A DNA stretch of 64,000 nucleotides from Clostridium gallinarum (GTDB lineage Bacteria > Bacillota > Clostridia > Clostridiales > Clostridiaceae). Both the position numbers and the translations under genes were made by a program. The stretch is taken from NCBI RefSeq assembly GCF_014836325.1, contig NZ_JACSQZ010000002.1:42245-106244 (forward strand). Reading direction: 5' to 3'. Below the pieces are notes generated by a model that searched no databases, was not told the origin of the DNA, and saw only the letters and a list, made by a program, of their open reading frames with translations. Below, in pieces: positions 19,610 to 28,892 of this stretch (position 1 is its first letter; each line of letters begins with the position of its first letter).

Positions 19610-20616
19610 TAGTCTTCCCTCCTAATTGGTGATTCTACTTTTGGCGCATTTTCATGGCATAACCAGCATGCCGCTTTATGACCTTCTGAAATTTCAAATA
19701 AAGGTGGCTGTTTCTCTAAACAAACCTTCATTGCATATTTACATCTTGCTGCAAAAGGGCATCCAACTGGTGGTTTTAATAAATCAGGTGGTTGTCCTTC
19801 AATTGGAACTAACTTTTCTTTTAGTTCACTTTTAGGATTTGGAACACTATTTAAAAGTCCCCATGTATATGGATGTCTAGCATTGTAGAATATATCTTCA
19901 TCTGTTCCTTCTTCAACTATTAATCCACCATACATAACATTTATTCTTGTACAAAGATCTGCAACTACACCTAAATCATGTGTTATTAATATAATAGATG
20001 TATTTACCTTTTCTTTTAAATCCTTCATCAAGTCTAATATTTGAGCTTGAATTGTAACATCTAAAGCTGTAGTTGGTTCATCTGCTATAATAAGCTTAGG
20101 TTCACAAATTAAACTCATAGCAATCATAACTCTTTGTCTCATACCACCTGAAAATTCATGTGGATATTGAGAAAGTCTTTTTTCAGGACTTGGTATTCCA
20201 ACCATATCAAGCATTTTTATTGCCATTTCTCTAGCTTCCTTTTTAGAAACTTTTTTATGCTTTATTAAATGCTCTGTTAATTGATCTCCAACAGTAAATA
20301 ATGGATTTAATGATGTCATAGGATCTTGGAAGATCATAGCCATATCATTTCCTCTTATTTCTTGCATTTCTCTTTCTGTTGGATTTGTTATATCTTTTCC
20401 ATCAAAAAGTATAGCATCTGCTTCAATAGATGCATTATCAGCTAATAATCTCATTAAAGACATCATAGTTACAGATTTTCCACAACCCGATTCTCCAACT
20501 ATTCCTAAAGCTTCTCCTTTATCTAAATGTAAGGATACTCCCCTTACCGATTTTACATCACCTATATGAGTTCTAAAGGAGGTTTTTAAATTTTTCACTT
20601 CTAATAATTTACTCAT
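19609..20616 (-). CDS. oppD: Oligopeptide ABC transporter ATP-binding protein OppD
   Basis: This 335-residue ATPase is the partner of OppF. Walker A is [16 protein letters not shown] (about residue 37), the signature [15 protein letters not shown] (about 155), and Walker [13 protein letters not shown]. The C-terminal peptide-transporter extension has cysteines in [16 protein letters not shown] and ACWLC. It begins 11 bases downstream of oppC with an AGGAGG site and is coupled to oppF. Confidence 0.95.
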   Translation of the reverse strand: MSKLLEVKNLKTSFRTHIGDVKSVRGVSLHLDKGEALGIVGESGCGKSVTMMSLMRLLADNASIEADAILFDGKDITNPTEREMQEIRGNDMAMIFQDPMTSLNPLFTVGDQLTEHLIKHKKVSKKEAREMAIKMLDMVGIPSPEKRLSQYPHEFSGGMRQRVMIAMSLICEPKLIIADEPTTALDVTIQAQILDLMKDLKEKVNTSIILITHDLGVVADLCTRINVMYGGLIVEEGTDEDIFYNARHPYTWGLLNSVPNPKSELKEKLVPIEGQPPDLLKPPVGCPFAARCKYAMKVCLEKQPPLFEISEGHKAACWLCHENAPKVESPIRRED

Positions 20617-20627
20617 TTGTCATCCTC

Positions 20628-21587
20628 CTACTTCTTATTTTTAGGATCTAAAGCTTCTGTTAATCCATCACCAAATAAGTTAAATGCTAATATAATTATA
20701 CAAATTGCTCCTGCTGGGAATAATAATTGATAAGCAGCAGTACTTAATAATCCACTTGCATCATTTGCTAAAGTTCCAAGTGATGCTAATGGAGCATTTA
20801 TACCTAATCCTATAAAGCTTAAGAAAGCTTCTGTAAATATTGCTTGCGGTACAAATAAAGTTAAAGTTACTAATATAGATCCCATACAGTTTGGAATTAA
20901 GTGTATAAATAATATTCTTGTCTTTGAAGCTCCAAGAGCTTTAGCTGCAAGAACAAATTCTCTTTGCTTTAATTCAAGAATTTCTCCTCTAACTATTCTA
21001 GCCATACCAACCCAATAAGAAATTGCCATTGCTAAAATAATAGTAGTTAAACCAGTAGACCCTTCTTTCTTAAAAGCAGCCATTAATATAATTACATATA
21101 TTTGAGTCGGAATAGAATATAAAACATCAACTATTCTCATCATTATATTATCTACTTTACCACCAAAGAATCCAGCAACTCCACCATATAATACACCTAT
21201 TACTAAGTTAATTGCTGCTGCAGAAACTGCAATAATAAGTGAATATCTAGCACCATACATAACTCTTACGAATAAATCTCTACCTAAATTATCTGTTCCA
21301 AACCAATGTTTTGCACTTGGTCTTAAATCTGTTGCTTGTAAATTTGTATCATAATATGTATAACCAAGCATCTTTTCCATTAATACTGGTCCAATAAATG
21401 CTAAAAGCACAACTAATATAATCATTATTAAAGAAAATAATGCTACTTTATTGCTTTTTAATCTTCTCCAAGCATCTGCCCAATATCCAACACTTGGTCT
21501 AACTATCTCTTCAAACTTTTTTTCCTCTTCACTTAAAGGAGTAAATAATTCTTTATCAATATCTAAGTCAACTTTTAAATTTTCCAT
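20628..21587 (-). CDS. oppC: Oligopeptide ABC transporter permease OppC
   Basis: This 319-residue inner-membrane permease has a cytoplasmic N-terminus of about 45 residues, six predicted transmembrane segments and the OppC N-terminal domain. The EAA-type loop contacting the ATPases reads EFVLAAKALGASKTRILFIHLIPN. The family motif KHWFGTDNLGRDLFVRVMYGARYSL lies in the first external loop. It is in one operon with oppB (14 bases upstream) and oppD. Confidence 0.95.
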   Translation of the reverse strand: MENLKVDLDIDKELFTPLSEEEKKFEEIVRPSVGYWADAWRRLKSNKVALFSLIMIILVVLLAFIGPVLMEKMLGYTYYDTNLQATDLRPSAKHWFGTDNLGRDLFVRVMYGARYSLIIAVSAAAINLVIGVLYGGVAGFFGGKVDNIMMRIVDVLYSIPTQIYVIILMAAFKKEGSTGLTTIILAMAISYWVGMARIVRGEILELKQREFVLAAKALGASKTRILFIHLIPNCMGSILVTLTLFVPQAIFTEAFLSFIGLGINAPLASLGTLANDASGLLSTAAYQLLFPAGAICIIILAFNLFGDGLTEALDPKNKK

Positions 21588-21601
21588 TTTTACTCCCCCT
21601 A

Positions 21602-22522
21602 TTAACCTTCTAATTTAATTCTTGGATCTATTAATACATATACAATATCAACTAAAAGATTGCATATTACTATTAGCGTACAATAAAATGCTGTTACCCC
21701 TAATAATGAAGTATAATCTCTGTTAGTTATTGATAAAGTAAATTCATTTCCAAGTCCAGGTATTGCAAATATTTTTTCTACTACAAAAGATCCTGTTAGT
21801 ACTCCAGCAACTAAAGGTCCTAAATAAGTTACAACTGGTATCAATGAATTTCTTAATGCATGTTTAAAAATTATTGATTTTCCACTTAACCCCTTAGCTT
21901 TTGCTGTTCTTATGTAATCTGATTTAAGTACATCAATTAATTTACTTCTTGTTAATCTTGTTATAAATGCCATTGAGCTTCCTGATAATGCTATAACAGG
22001 CATTATATAATTTTTAGGTTTACTTAATCCTGTAGCAGGTAAAAAACCTTTCATCTGTACTGTAAATATATATATAAGGAAAGTCCCCATTACAAAACTT
22101 GGTATTGTTATACCTAAGGTTGCTAATATCATACACAATCTATCTGGCCACTTATCAGCCTTCAATGCAGCTATTATACCAAGTGCAACTCCAACAACTA
22201 CAGAAAATATTATAGATACAGTTCCTACTTTAGCTGAGTTAGGAAAGCTTTTCTTTATAGTTGTTAAAACTTCTCTTCCTTTATATTTCATAGACTTACC
22301 AAAGTCACCTTTTAAAAGGTTTTTCATATAAAGTGTGTATTGTTCTCCAACCGGCTTGTCCAATCCATACTTTTCATTTAATTGAGCTTTCATTTCAGGC
22401 GTAATTTTTTCTCCATCAAATGGACCGCCCGGCATCATTCTTACTAGAAAGAAAACTATAGTAATTACTGCCCAAACTGTAATTATACTAGTTAAAAGTC
22501 TCTTTCCTATATACTTTACCAT
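21602..22522 (-). CDS. oppB: Oligopeptide ABC transporter permease OppB
   Basis: This 306-residue permease is the first gene of the opp operon. It begins with the short OppB N-terminus MVKYIGKRLLTSIITVWAV, has six transmembrane segments, and carries the EAA loop DYIRTAKAKGLSGKSIIFKHALRNSL. The PGGPF motif in the first external loop is typical. Expression is driven by the sigma-A-like promoter about 60 bases upstream. A cre-like box lies further up. Confidence 0.95.
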   Translation of the reverse strand: MVKYIGKRLLTSIITVWAVITIVFFLVRMMPGGPFDGEKITPEMKAQLNEKYGLDKPVGEQYTLYMKNLLKGDFGKSMKYKGREVLTTIKKSFPNSAKVGTVSIIFSVVVGVALGIIAALKADKWPDRLCMILATLGITIPSFVMGTFLIYIFTVQMKGFLPATGLSKPKNYIMPVIALSGSSMAFITRLTRSKLIDVLKSDYIRTAKAKGLSGKSIIFKHALRNSLIPVVTYLGPLVAGVLTGSFVVEKIFAIPGLGNEFTLSITNRDYTSLLGVTAFYCTLIVICNLLVDIVYVLIDPRIKLEG

Positions 22523-22578
22523 TTGTTTTCAACCCCCATTCATTATTCTACGATTATTCCAAAATGTAGATATTAATA

Positions 22579-22606
22579 ATTATATTATATTATTCAAATT
22601 TGTCAA
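22579..22606 (-). promoter_or_regulatory. Promoter of the opp operon
   Basis: On the minus strand TTGACA (22606-22601), a 16-base spacer and TATAAT (22584-22579) lie about 57 bases before the oppB start. Confidence 0.7.
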
Positions 22607-22697
22607 TTAACATTTTAAATATACAAGGGGTATTTTGATAATGTATTAATAATATCCTCTTTTTTTTCATAATTACTAAAAGATATACCTCTCCTCT

Positions 22698-22711
22698 AGA
22701 AAACGCTTACA
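22698..22711 (-). promoter_or_regulatory. Putative cre (CcpA-binding) site upstream of opp
   Basis: Read on the minus strand, TGTAAGCGTTTTCT matches the TGWAARCGYTWNCW catabolite-responsive consensus at every position. It is about 90 bases upstream of the opp -35 element, a position compatible with carbon-dependent activation or an upstream operator. Binding is inferred only from the motif. Confidence 0.6.
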
Positions 22712-22980
22712 GGTGCATTTTTCCTATAGTTCTGCAAGTATATTTATTAATCCTTCATTTTTCTAATTTTTATTAATCTATCAATTTTTTATATTATTGA
22801 ATTTATATAAAAATAGAAATATACGGACATTTCTTTATATTTGTACGTTTAATGTGTACAATATCTATGTTAATACACTCTTCTAATATATTTATTGCTA
22901 TCATATCTAGCTTCTATTTTATAGTTTAAGTCACATTCCTATAATATTTCTAAGTTTAAACATAAATTTAAAAATTATAA

Positions 22981-23020
22981 AAAGCTTATCAAATAAATTA
23001 ATCATTTGATAAGCTTTTTT
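22981..23020. terminator. Bidirectional terminator after the aminotransferase gene
   Basis: AAAGCTTATCAAAT (22981-22994) pairs perfectly with ATTTGATAAGCTTT (23004-23017). The plus strand continues with TTT and the minus strand with TTTTTATAATTT. The stop codon of the aminotransferase is inside the loop region. Confidence 0.85.
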
Positions 23021-24161
23021 GATTTTCACTTATTCTATTTACAAACTTTCCAATTCTATCGAAAGCCTCTCTAAGCTCTTCTATAGAATAGCAATAAGAA
23101 ATCCTAATATAGCCTTCTCCACCTTTTCCAAAAGCACTGCCTGGTACACAAGCAACTTTTTCTTCATATAATAACCTTTCACAAAACTCTTCTGAAGTCA
23201 TTTTATACTTTTTTATAGATGGAAATATATAAAATGCTCCTTTAGGCGATGTAAAATCTATATCTAATTCATTTAATCCTTGTTCTACATATATTTTTCT
23301 TTTTCTAAATTCATTTTTCATCTTATCTACATAATGAAGTCCATATTTTAATCCTTCTATAACTCCATATTGCCCTATAGAATTTGTACAAGATACATTG
23401 TATTGATGAACCTTAGCTATTTCATTAAAAACATCTCCTTTAGCAGCTATAAACCCAACTCTAATTCCGGTCATAGAGAACATTTTTGAAAAGCCGCCAA
23501 TATAAATTATATTATTTATAATATTTTCATCCATAGAAACACTATAATAATCTTCATAGCAAAAAGATTCGTAAATTTCATCACTAATTACATATAAATC
23601 ATTTTCTTTTATTAAATTTATAAGTAATTGAAATTCTTCTTTACTTAGTATAGCGCCTGTTGGATTCGATGGATATGATAAAATCATATATTTTATCTTT
23701 TCTTTTTTTATTATTTTTTCTAAATTTAATATATCAAGAGAAAAGTCATCCTTTAAATAATAATTTATGACTTTTCCTCCTAATATCTTAACTATATTTT
23801 CATATGCTGGATATGCTGGAGTCGGAATTAATACTTTATCTCCTTTATTAATCAAAGCAGCTAATGAAGAAAATAAAGCTTCACTTCCTCCAACTGTTAC
23901 ACATATATCCTCATAAGAGTAATTAACTCCTTTAACATTCAAATACTTAGATATTTCTTTTCTTAAATCTATAACACCAAAATTATCTGTATAAATAGTT
24001 TTATCTTCTTCAACAGCTTTTATAATTCCATATTTAATTTCTACTGGTGTTTTAAAATCTGGTTGCCCCAATGTTAATGAAATTGCTCCAGTTACATCTT
24101 TAACCTTATTAAAAAACCTTCTTATTCCTGACATTTCTATATCATTTAAATTTTTATTCAC
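22998..24161 (-). CDS. PLP-dependent aminotransferase, likely N-acetyl-LL-diaminopimelate aminotransferase
   Basis: This 387-residue fold-type I class I/II aminotransferase has the PLP-binding lysine in GGFSKMFSMTGIRVGF (about residue 233). It also has YPSNPTGAILSKEE (about 165), SDEIYESFCY and the C-terminal arginine in YIRISYCYS. Size and sequence fit the PatA/DapX group. Just beyond cobO lies the divergently transcribed tetrahydrodipicolinate N-acetyltransferase. An N-acetyl-LL-DAP aminotransferase would be the next step of that acetylase pathway. The substrate assignment is therefore inference from context; other amino acids are possible. Confidence 0.8.
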   Translation of the reverse strand: MNKNLNDIEMSGIRRFFNKVKDVTGAISLTLGQPDFKTPVEIKYGIIKAVEEDKTIYTDNFGVIDLRKEISKYLNVKGVNYSYEDICVTVGGSEALFSSLAALINKGDKVLIPTPAYPAYENIVKILGGKVINYYLKDDFSLDILNLEKIIKKEKIKYMILSYPSNPTGAILSKEEFQLLINLIKENDLYVISDEIYESFCYEDYYSVSMDENIINNIIYIGGFSKMFSMTGIRVGFIAAKGDVFNEIAKVHQYNVSCTNSIGQYGVIEGLKYGLHYVDKMKNEFRKRKIYVEQGLNELDIDFTSPKGAFYIFPSIKKYKMTSEEFCERLLYEEKVACVPGSAFGKGGEGYIRISYCYSIEELREAFDRIGKFVNRISENQKSLSND

Positions 24162-24187
24162 AAATTAGCCCCCTCAATGATATTATT

Positions 24188-24733
24188 TTAGTATTCTATT
24201 CCTTCTCTTGCAGGAACTCCTTCACTAAAATAATGTTTAATACATTTCATTTCCGTAACCAAATTGCTTTTTTCTAATATCTCTTTTGGAACATTTCTTC
24301 CTGTTAATATAAGTTCCATAGTTTCTGGCTTATTATCAATAATATATGTTACCTCTTCTACAGATAAAAATTTATTTGATAATACAGCCATTACCTCATC
24401 TATAATTAATACATCACACTTATTTTCTTTAATTACATCTAATATGAAATTATATCCTTCTCTAATTTCTAATCTTAATTCTTCCTTTTCTTCATCTGTT
24501 AAATTCCAAGTAAAATCTTTTGGTTTTTCAAATCTAAAAATTTTAAAATTATCTCCTAATTCATCTATTGTTTTTAACTCGCCTGTTTTTCCTCCTTTTA
24601 AAAATTGTAGCATATATACTTTAAGCCCATTACCATAAGCTCTTATACCTTGCCCTATAGCAGCAGTCGTTTTTCCTTTTCCTTCACCTGTATATATTTG
24701 AACTAATCCTTTTTCTAATTTCAAACTTATCAT
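24188..24733 (-). CDS. cobO: Cob(I)yrinic acid a,c-diamide adenosyltransferase
   Basis: This 181-residue protein belongs to the CobO/CobA/BtuR family, which transfers the adenosyl group of ATP to cobalt in corrinoid maturation or salvage. The P-loop is YTGEGKGKTTAAIGQGIRA near the N-terminus. VYMLQFLKGGKTGE and the Walker-B-like CDVLIIDEVMAVLSN follow. Length and the LILTGRNVPKEILEKSNLVTEM tail are typical. It precedes the aminotransferase gene by 26 bases on the same strand, although no functional link is evident. Confidence 0.93.
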   Translation of the reverse strand: MISLKLEKGLVQIYTGEGKGKTTAAIGQGIRAYGNGLKVYMLQFLKGGKTGELKTIDELGDNFKIFRFEKPKDFTWNLTDEEKEELRLEIREGYNFILDVIKENKCDVLIIDEVMAVLSNKFLSVEEVTYIIDNKPETMELILTGRNVPKEILEKSNLVTEMKCIKHYFSEGVPAREGIEY

Positions 24734-24812
24734 CTCCTTTTAATAAATTTTACATTAAGTACAACTTATTTGTAAATAATAACATTCTTTCTTGCAATAA
24801 ACCTCCTTACTA

Positions 24813-24841
24813 TTGATATACTTCCAATATATTGATATAAT
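24813..24841 (+). promoter_or_regulatory. Promoter of the dapD/dapH gene
   Basis: TTGATA (24813-24818), a 17-base spacer and a perfect TATAAT (24836-24841) lie 34 bases before the ATG on the plus strand. Confidence 0.75.
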
Positions 24842-24874
24842 TTTTTCAACTTATTTATTATAGGAGGATTTTTA

Positions 24875-25588
24875 ATGGATTATAACGACTTAACCGATCC
24901 TTATGAAATAGCAAAATTCATAAAAAACACAAAAAAAACTACACCAGTAAAAGCATACATAAATGGTGATTTGAGCTCTACCGATATTAAAGATTTGGAA
25001 TTCTATGGAAACAACGATTTTTATATTATATTTGGAGAATACCATTTGATAAAAGAATTTATTAATAAGAATATTTCTCTTATTAATAACTACAGAATTG
25101 AAAATGACAGAAAAAACTCTGCTATTCCTATGTTAAATTTATTAAATATAAATGCTAGAATTGAACCAGGTGCTATAATAAGAGATAAAGTTAAAATAGA
25201 TAAAAATGCTATTATTATGATGGGAGCAGTAATAAACATAGGTTCAGAAATTGGAGAAGATACAATGATAGATATGAATGCTGTGATAGGTGCTAGAGCA
25301 AAAATCGGGAAAAGATCTCATATAGGTGCTGGTGCTGTAGTTGCTGGAGTTCTAGAACCCCCTAGTAAAACACCTTGTGAAATTGGTGATGATGTATTAG
25401 TTGGTGCAAATGCTGTTATTTTAGAAGGTGTAAAAATCGGAAACAGAAGTGTAATAGCTGCAGGTTCTGTTGTAACTAAAGATGTTCCTTCTGATGTTGT
25501 TGTTGCTGGAAGCCCTGCTAAAATAATTAAATCCGTTGATGAAAAAACTAAAGATAAGACTAAACTTTTAGATGATTTAAGAAAGTAA
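24875..25588 (+). CDS. dapD: 2,3,4,5-tetrahydropyridine-2,6-dicarboxylate N-acetyltransferase
   Basis: This 237-residue acyltransferase (also named DapH) acetylates tetrahydrodipicolinate in the acetylase branch of diaminopimelate synthesis. The N-terminal DapH domain covers about residues 1-85. A left-handed parallel beta-helix of hexapeptide repeats follows ([40 protein letters not shown]). The glycine-rich [31 protein letters not shown] loop is typical of DapH. Length matches the Bacillus enzyme. It is monocistronic, divergent from cobO, with AGGAGG before the ATG. Confidence 0.95.
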   Translation: MDYNDLTDPYEIAKFIKNTKKTTPVKAYINGDLSSTDIKDLEFYGNNDFYIIFGEYHLIKEFINKNISLINNYRIENDRKNSAIPMLNLLNINARIEPGAIIRDKVKIDKNAIIMMGAVINIGSEIGEDTMIDMNAVIGARAKIGKRSHIGAGAVVAGVLEPPSKTPCEIGDDVLVGANAVILEGVKIGNRSVIAAGSVVTKDVPSDVVVAGSPAKIIKSVDEKTKDKTKLLDDLRK

Positions 25589-25596
25589 ATTAATAA

Positions 25597-25623
25597 AGGG
25601 TGAAAAGTATAACTTTTCACCCT
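25597..25623. terminator. Bidirectional terminator between dapD and the SSB-like gene
   Basis: AGGGTGAAAAGT, an ATA loop and ACTTTTCACCCT form a perfect 12-bp stem between the two convergent stops, with T-rich sequence on both sides. Confidence 0.8.
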
Positions 25624-25633
25624 AATTTATTTT

Positions 25634-26299
25634 CTACATTACTTCTTGTTCATCAATTTCAATTATTGGTTCAGATTCATCATTTTGAACTTTTTCCATT
25701 TTAGAAACAGATACTTCATAAGCAATTTTCTTTATTACCTCTGTATCATTTACTTTCTTTTGATATTCTCTACTTTGTAATCTTCCCCAAACTCTAATAT
25801 TATCTCCTACTTCTAAGCTTTGACAAAATCTTGAATTTCTTCCCCAAGCTATTGTAGGAATATAATCTGATTTATTATAAGCTCTATTTACAGCTAATAA
25901 CACATCAGCAATTTCTCTTCCAAACGGCGTTGTTCTATAAACAGGTTCCTTGCAAATATATCCATCTAAGAAAATCTCATTTGGATTTTTACTTCTTTCT
26001 ATACAAGGTTCTATGTTTCTAGCAAAAACAGTTAATATAAGCTTGTTTGATCCATCTACAAACTTATTATATGATCTTAATTGACCATCTACTATAATAT
26101 CTTTACCTATAGATAAATCCATATTAGCTATAAGTCTTTCAGAAACCGTTATATTTAAAATATCTACGGAATCGCTAAGTCTCATAACCTCCATTGAAAA
26201 TGTATAAAACCCTTCCCCATACATTTCATGACTAAATTCTAATTCTGATAATACCTTACCCTCTAAATAAATTTTGTTGTTTAACATCAAGTTGTCCAA
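25634..26299 (-). CDS. SSB-family protein with two tandem OB-folds
   Basis: This 221-residue protein has two single-stranded-DNA-binding-type OB domains. The first is at about residues 7-105 (NKIYLEGKVLSELEFSHEMYG) and the second at about 107-205 (NEIFLDGYICKEPVYRTTPF, then VWGRLQSREYQKK). It ends in an acidic tail (SEPIIEIDEQEVM), as in many SSBs, although the classical DDDIPF tip is absent. Standard SSBs have one OB-fold and about 150-170 residues, so this is a duplicated variant seen in clostridia. It probably binds ssDNA in the cytoplasm, with a role distinct from the housekeeping SSB. Confidence 0.8.
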   Translation of the reverse strand: MDNLMLNNKIYLEGKVLSELEFSHEMYGEGFYTFSMEVMRLSDSVDILNITVSERLIANMDLSIGKDIIVDGQLRSYNKFVDGSNKLILTVFARNIEPCIERSKNPNEIFLDGYICKEPVYRTTPFGREIADVLLAVNRAYNKSDYIPTIAWGRNSRFCQSLEVGDNIRVWGRLQSREYQKKVNDTEVIKKIAYEVSVSKMEKVQNDESEPIIEIDEQEVM

Positions 26300-26408
26300 T
26301 ACTAACCCCTCTCTCCCTTAGTAATATTTTTTATTCCTTTGCTTTTTAACCCCATTGGATATATTTCCATTATAATACATTATATCATCATTTTTCAATA
26401 TTTTTTAA

Positions 26409-27167
26409 TTAATTTTTTATTTGCTCACCTTTTTCATCAATTATATAGTCATTATAGTAAATCATTTCACCAACTTTAACAAAACTATACCCTTCTTCTT
26501 GAAGTTCTTTAATTATTCTATCTAAATTTCCTGGAGTATATTTTGCATTGTTATGGAATAGAAGTATTGATCCTGGAGATAACTTTTCCATAACTCTATT
26601 ATACTCCTTTTCTGCTCCTAATTCTTTCCAATCTACAGAGTCAACATCCCATTGAATACTCATTAATCCTTCACTAGCTATAAACTTGCAAGCTTTTTCA
26701 TTATAATCCCCGCTAGGAAATCTAAATAATTTAACTTTTTCTCCTACAGTATCTTCAATAATTTTATTGGTTTTTTCTATTTCTTCTTTCATTCTACTTT
26801 CAGATATACTGCTAAACATAGGATGTATATAACTATGATTTCCTATTTCGTGTCCCCCCTCCTTTATTTTTATTAGTTTATCTTTATTCTCTTCACTATA
26901 ATTTACCCAACCTCCCATTATAAAAAAGGTTGCCTTTACATTATATTTATCTAGCACTTCTAATATGTTATAAATTTCCTCTTTTTCTGCCCAATTAATA
27001 TCAAATGTTAAAGCCAATTTCTTTTCATCAGTTTTAACTCTGTAAATTGGTTTATCATTATAGACTTCCGTAAAGCTATATTTGGTTTTTTCTGTAAAAA
27101 CTATAGATATCATTAAAGTAAATAACAATAATAATAAACTTAATATAACTCTATATCTTCTCTTCAT
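26409..27167 (-). CDS. Polysaccharide deacetylase, PdaB-like
   Basis: This 252-residue protein has an N-terminal membrane anchor (MKRRYRVILSLLLLLFTLMI) and an extracellular NodB-homology domain. Motifs visible are TFDINWAE (motif 1, with Asn-Trp in place of the usual second Asp), HEIGNHSYIHP (motif 2 with the metal histidines) and FRFPSGDYNEKA (motif 3). WDVDSVDW and SILLFHNNAKYTPGNL complete it. The motif 1 variant matches the PdaB/sporulation branch, in which deacetylase activity on spore-cortex or wall glycan is inferred. It is monocistronic with AGGAGG before the ATG. Confidence 0.85.
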   Translation of the reverse strand: MKRRYRVILSLLLLLFTLMISIVFTEKTKYSFTEVYNDKPIYRVKTDEKKLALTFDINWAEKEEIYNILEVLDKYNVKATFFIMGGWVNYSEENKDKLIKIKEGGHEIGNHSYIHPMFSSISESRMKEEIEKTNKIIEDTVGEKVKLFRFPSGDYNEKACKFIASEGLMSIQWDVDSVDWKELGAEKEYNRVMEKLSPGSILLFHNNAKYTPGNLDRIIKELQEEGYSFVKVGEMIYYNDYIIDEKGEQIKN

Positions 27168-27296
27168 TTAAGCCTCCTAAAATTATTATAATTAATTTAT
27201 ATTCTTTACTTTTTATAATAATGACAATAATACTAGTTATTAAAATTTAAATATTATGTTATAATAAATTTATACTTTCTAAAACGGAGGTTTAAT

Positions 27297-27830
27297 ATGT
27301 ACGAAAACTCAGCTGAATTAGCAGAAAATAAATTATTAGTTTTATATGTAATGGATTCTTTAAAACATCCTATTACAAATACACAACTTACTGAAATTAT
27401 TTTAGAAAATAATTTTATAAACTACTTTACCTTACAGCAATATATAAGTGAATTAATTTCATCTGACTTTTTAAGATATGAGAAAGTAAATGATAAAAAT
27501 TTAGTTCATATAACTGAAAAAGGAACTAATACACTTTCTTTATTTTCTGATAGAATTTCTACAATAAAAAAGAAGATAATCGATGATTATCTTCATTCAA
27601 TGTTAGAATCTATAAAAAAAGAATTAACTATTCATAGTGATTATACAATAGGAAAAGATAACTCTTTCATTGTAGATTTACAAGCTTTAGAAAATGATAA
27701 TTTACTAATATCTTTAAAAGTTTCAGTACCTACTAAAAAGCAAGCTACTTCTCTTTCTAATAGGTGGAAGGATAATCCTTCAGATATATATAATAAAATT
27801 ATGAACTCTTTATTTAGTGATGATAATTAA
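27297..27830 (+). CDS. DUF4364-family protein with winged-helix-like N-terminus
   Basis: This 177-residue protein belongs to the clostridial DUF4364 family. Residues 1-85 look like a winged-helix domain (ENKLLVLYVMDSLKHPITNTQLTEII then FTLQQYISELISSDFL and ITEKG). This suggests DNA binding or a PadR-like regulator. The C-terminal part is alpha/beta and of unknown role. GGAGG stands before the ATG. Its 3' end overlaps the convergent beta-propeller gene by four bases. Confidence 0.8.
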   Translation: MYENSAELAENKLLVLYVMDSLKHPITNTQLTEIILENNFINYFTLQQYISELISSDFLRYEKVNDKNLVHITEKGTNTLSLFSDRISTIKKKIIDDYLHSMLESIKKELTIHSDYTIGKDNSFIVDLQALENDNLLISLKVSVPTKKQATSLSNRWKDNPSDIYNKIMNSLFSDDN

Positions 27831-28720
27831 TATAAAGTCATAGCATTAGGTTCTCTTCCTACTGTTATGGCTTTCATGCTATTATTTATTAAATCTAAAC
27901 ACAGTAACCTTCCATTTAAATAGTCACATATATATACAATATTATTATGCTTAAGTAATGATCTAGGCATCCCAGTCAAATTTATTTCTCTTATCTTCTT
28001 CAAATTGAATTTATTTAATAAATCAATACTATTATCCATAAAATTACAAACATAAAGTATATCTTCATCTTCAAATATATCGATAGGAACCTTTCCTACT
28101 TCCACTTTTTTTATAGATTCTAAAGAAAATAAATCAAACACTTCAATGTATCCATTTCTTTCATCTCCCATATAACTTTCACAGACATATAGAGATTTAC
28201 CATCATTTGATACTCTTACTTTAGTAGGATACTCAAGTGTAGTTAACTCTCCTATAACTTTATTAATTTTAATATCTATTACAGATATATTATGACTTTG
28301 AAAATTTGTTATAAACAAAAGTTTAAGTTCTCTACTAATTTCAATATTATAAGGCCAATTATTAGTTTTTATTTCTACTATTATCTTCTTTTCTTCTAAA
28401 TCATATATAACAACATCATTTGATTCTGAACAAGCAATATATAAGTATTTGTCATACCCTGTTAAGTCATTTGGATGAGCCCCTACATATATTATATTTT
28501 CTTCTTTTAAAGTTTTCATATTTAATATAGATATGGAATTATCATAATTATTAGCTATATATGCTATATTATTATTAATGTATATTCCGTTAGGCCTAAG
28601 TGGATTTTCTCCCTTTGTTAAGAATATTTCTTCAGAAACTATATCACTATCAAGAGATGTAACTAAAGGTATTTTAGTTATAGAATCACTACCTGTATTA
28701 CATAAAATTAAAGAGTCCAT
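27827..28720 (-). CDS. YncE-type beta-propeller protein
   Basis: This 297-residue protein is built of repeated 40-45-residue blades with motifs such as YIANNYDNSISILNMKT, YIACSESNDVVIYDLEEK, FITNFQSHNISVIDIK and YVCNFMDNSIDLL. This is the surface-layer/YVTN seven-bladed propeller type. No signal peptide or membrane segment is visible, so it appears cytoplasmic, unlike many YVTN proteins. Propellers usually mediate binding; no enzymatic motif is seen. It is the only gene on its transcript. Confidence 0.8.
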   Translation of the reverse strand: MDSLILCNTGSDSITKIPLVTSLDSDIVSEEIFLTKGENPLRPNGIYINNNIAYIANNYDNSISILNMKTLKEENIIYVGAHPNDLTGYDKYLYIACSESNDVVIYDLEEKKIIVEIKTNNWPYNIEISRELKLLFITNFQSHNISVIDIKINKVIGELTTLEYPTKVRVSNDGKSLYVCESYMGDERNGYIEVFDLFSLESIKKVEVGKVPIDIFEDEDILYVCNFMDNSIDLLNKFNLKKIREINLTGMPRSLLKHNNIVYICDYLNGRLLCLDLINNSMKAITVGREPNAMTLY

Positions 28721-28892
28721 ACTACACCACCTTTACTTAAGCTTATTATTATAGATACATTTATAATATATGTACATTTCTCTGGTTTTGGAACAAACTT
28801 TTATCTTTTGCTTCAAATTTCTACATATAGTCTTTATTTTTTATAAATATGCATATATAATATTCTTGCAGTAAATTTTGGAGGTATTATTT

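Larger units (their letters stand above)
22523..22997. other. Intergenic region upstream of oppB
   Basis: This 475-base gap lies between oppB and the downstream end of the aminotransferase gene. It holds the opp promoter (22579-22606), a cre-like box (22698-22711) and a terminator at its far end. The remaining AT-rich sequence shows no coding frame, T-box or recognisable riboswitch motif. Confidence 0.6.

Noticed and set aside
22523..22997. Possible T-box or riboswitch in the opp upstream region
   Set aside because: No T-box sequence, specifier stem or terminator lies before oppB; only a promoter and a cre-like motif were supportable.
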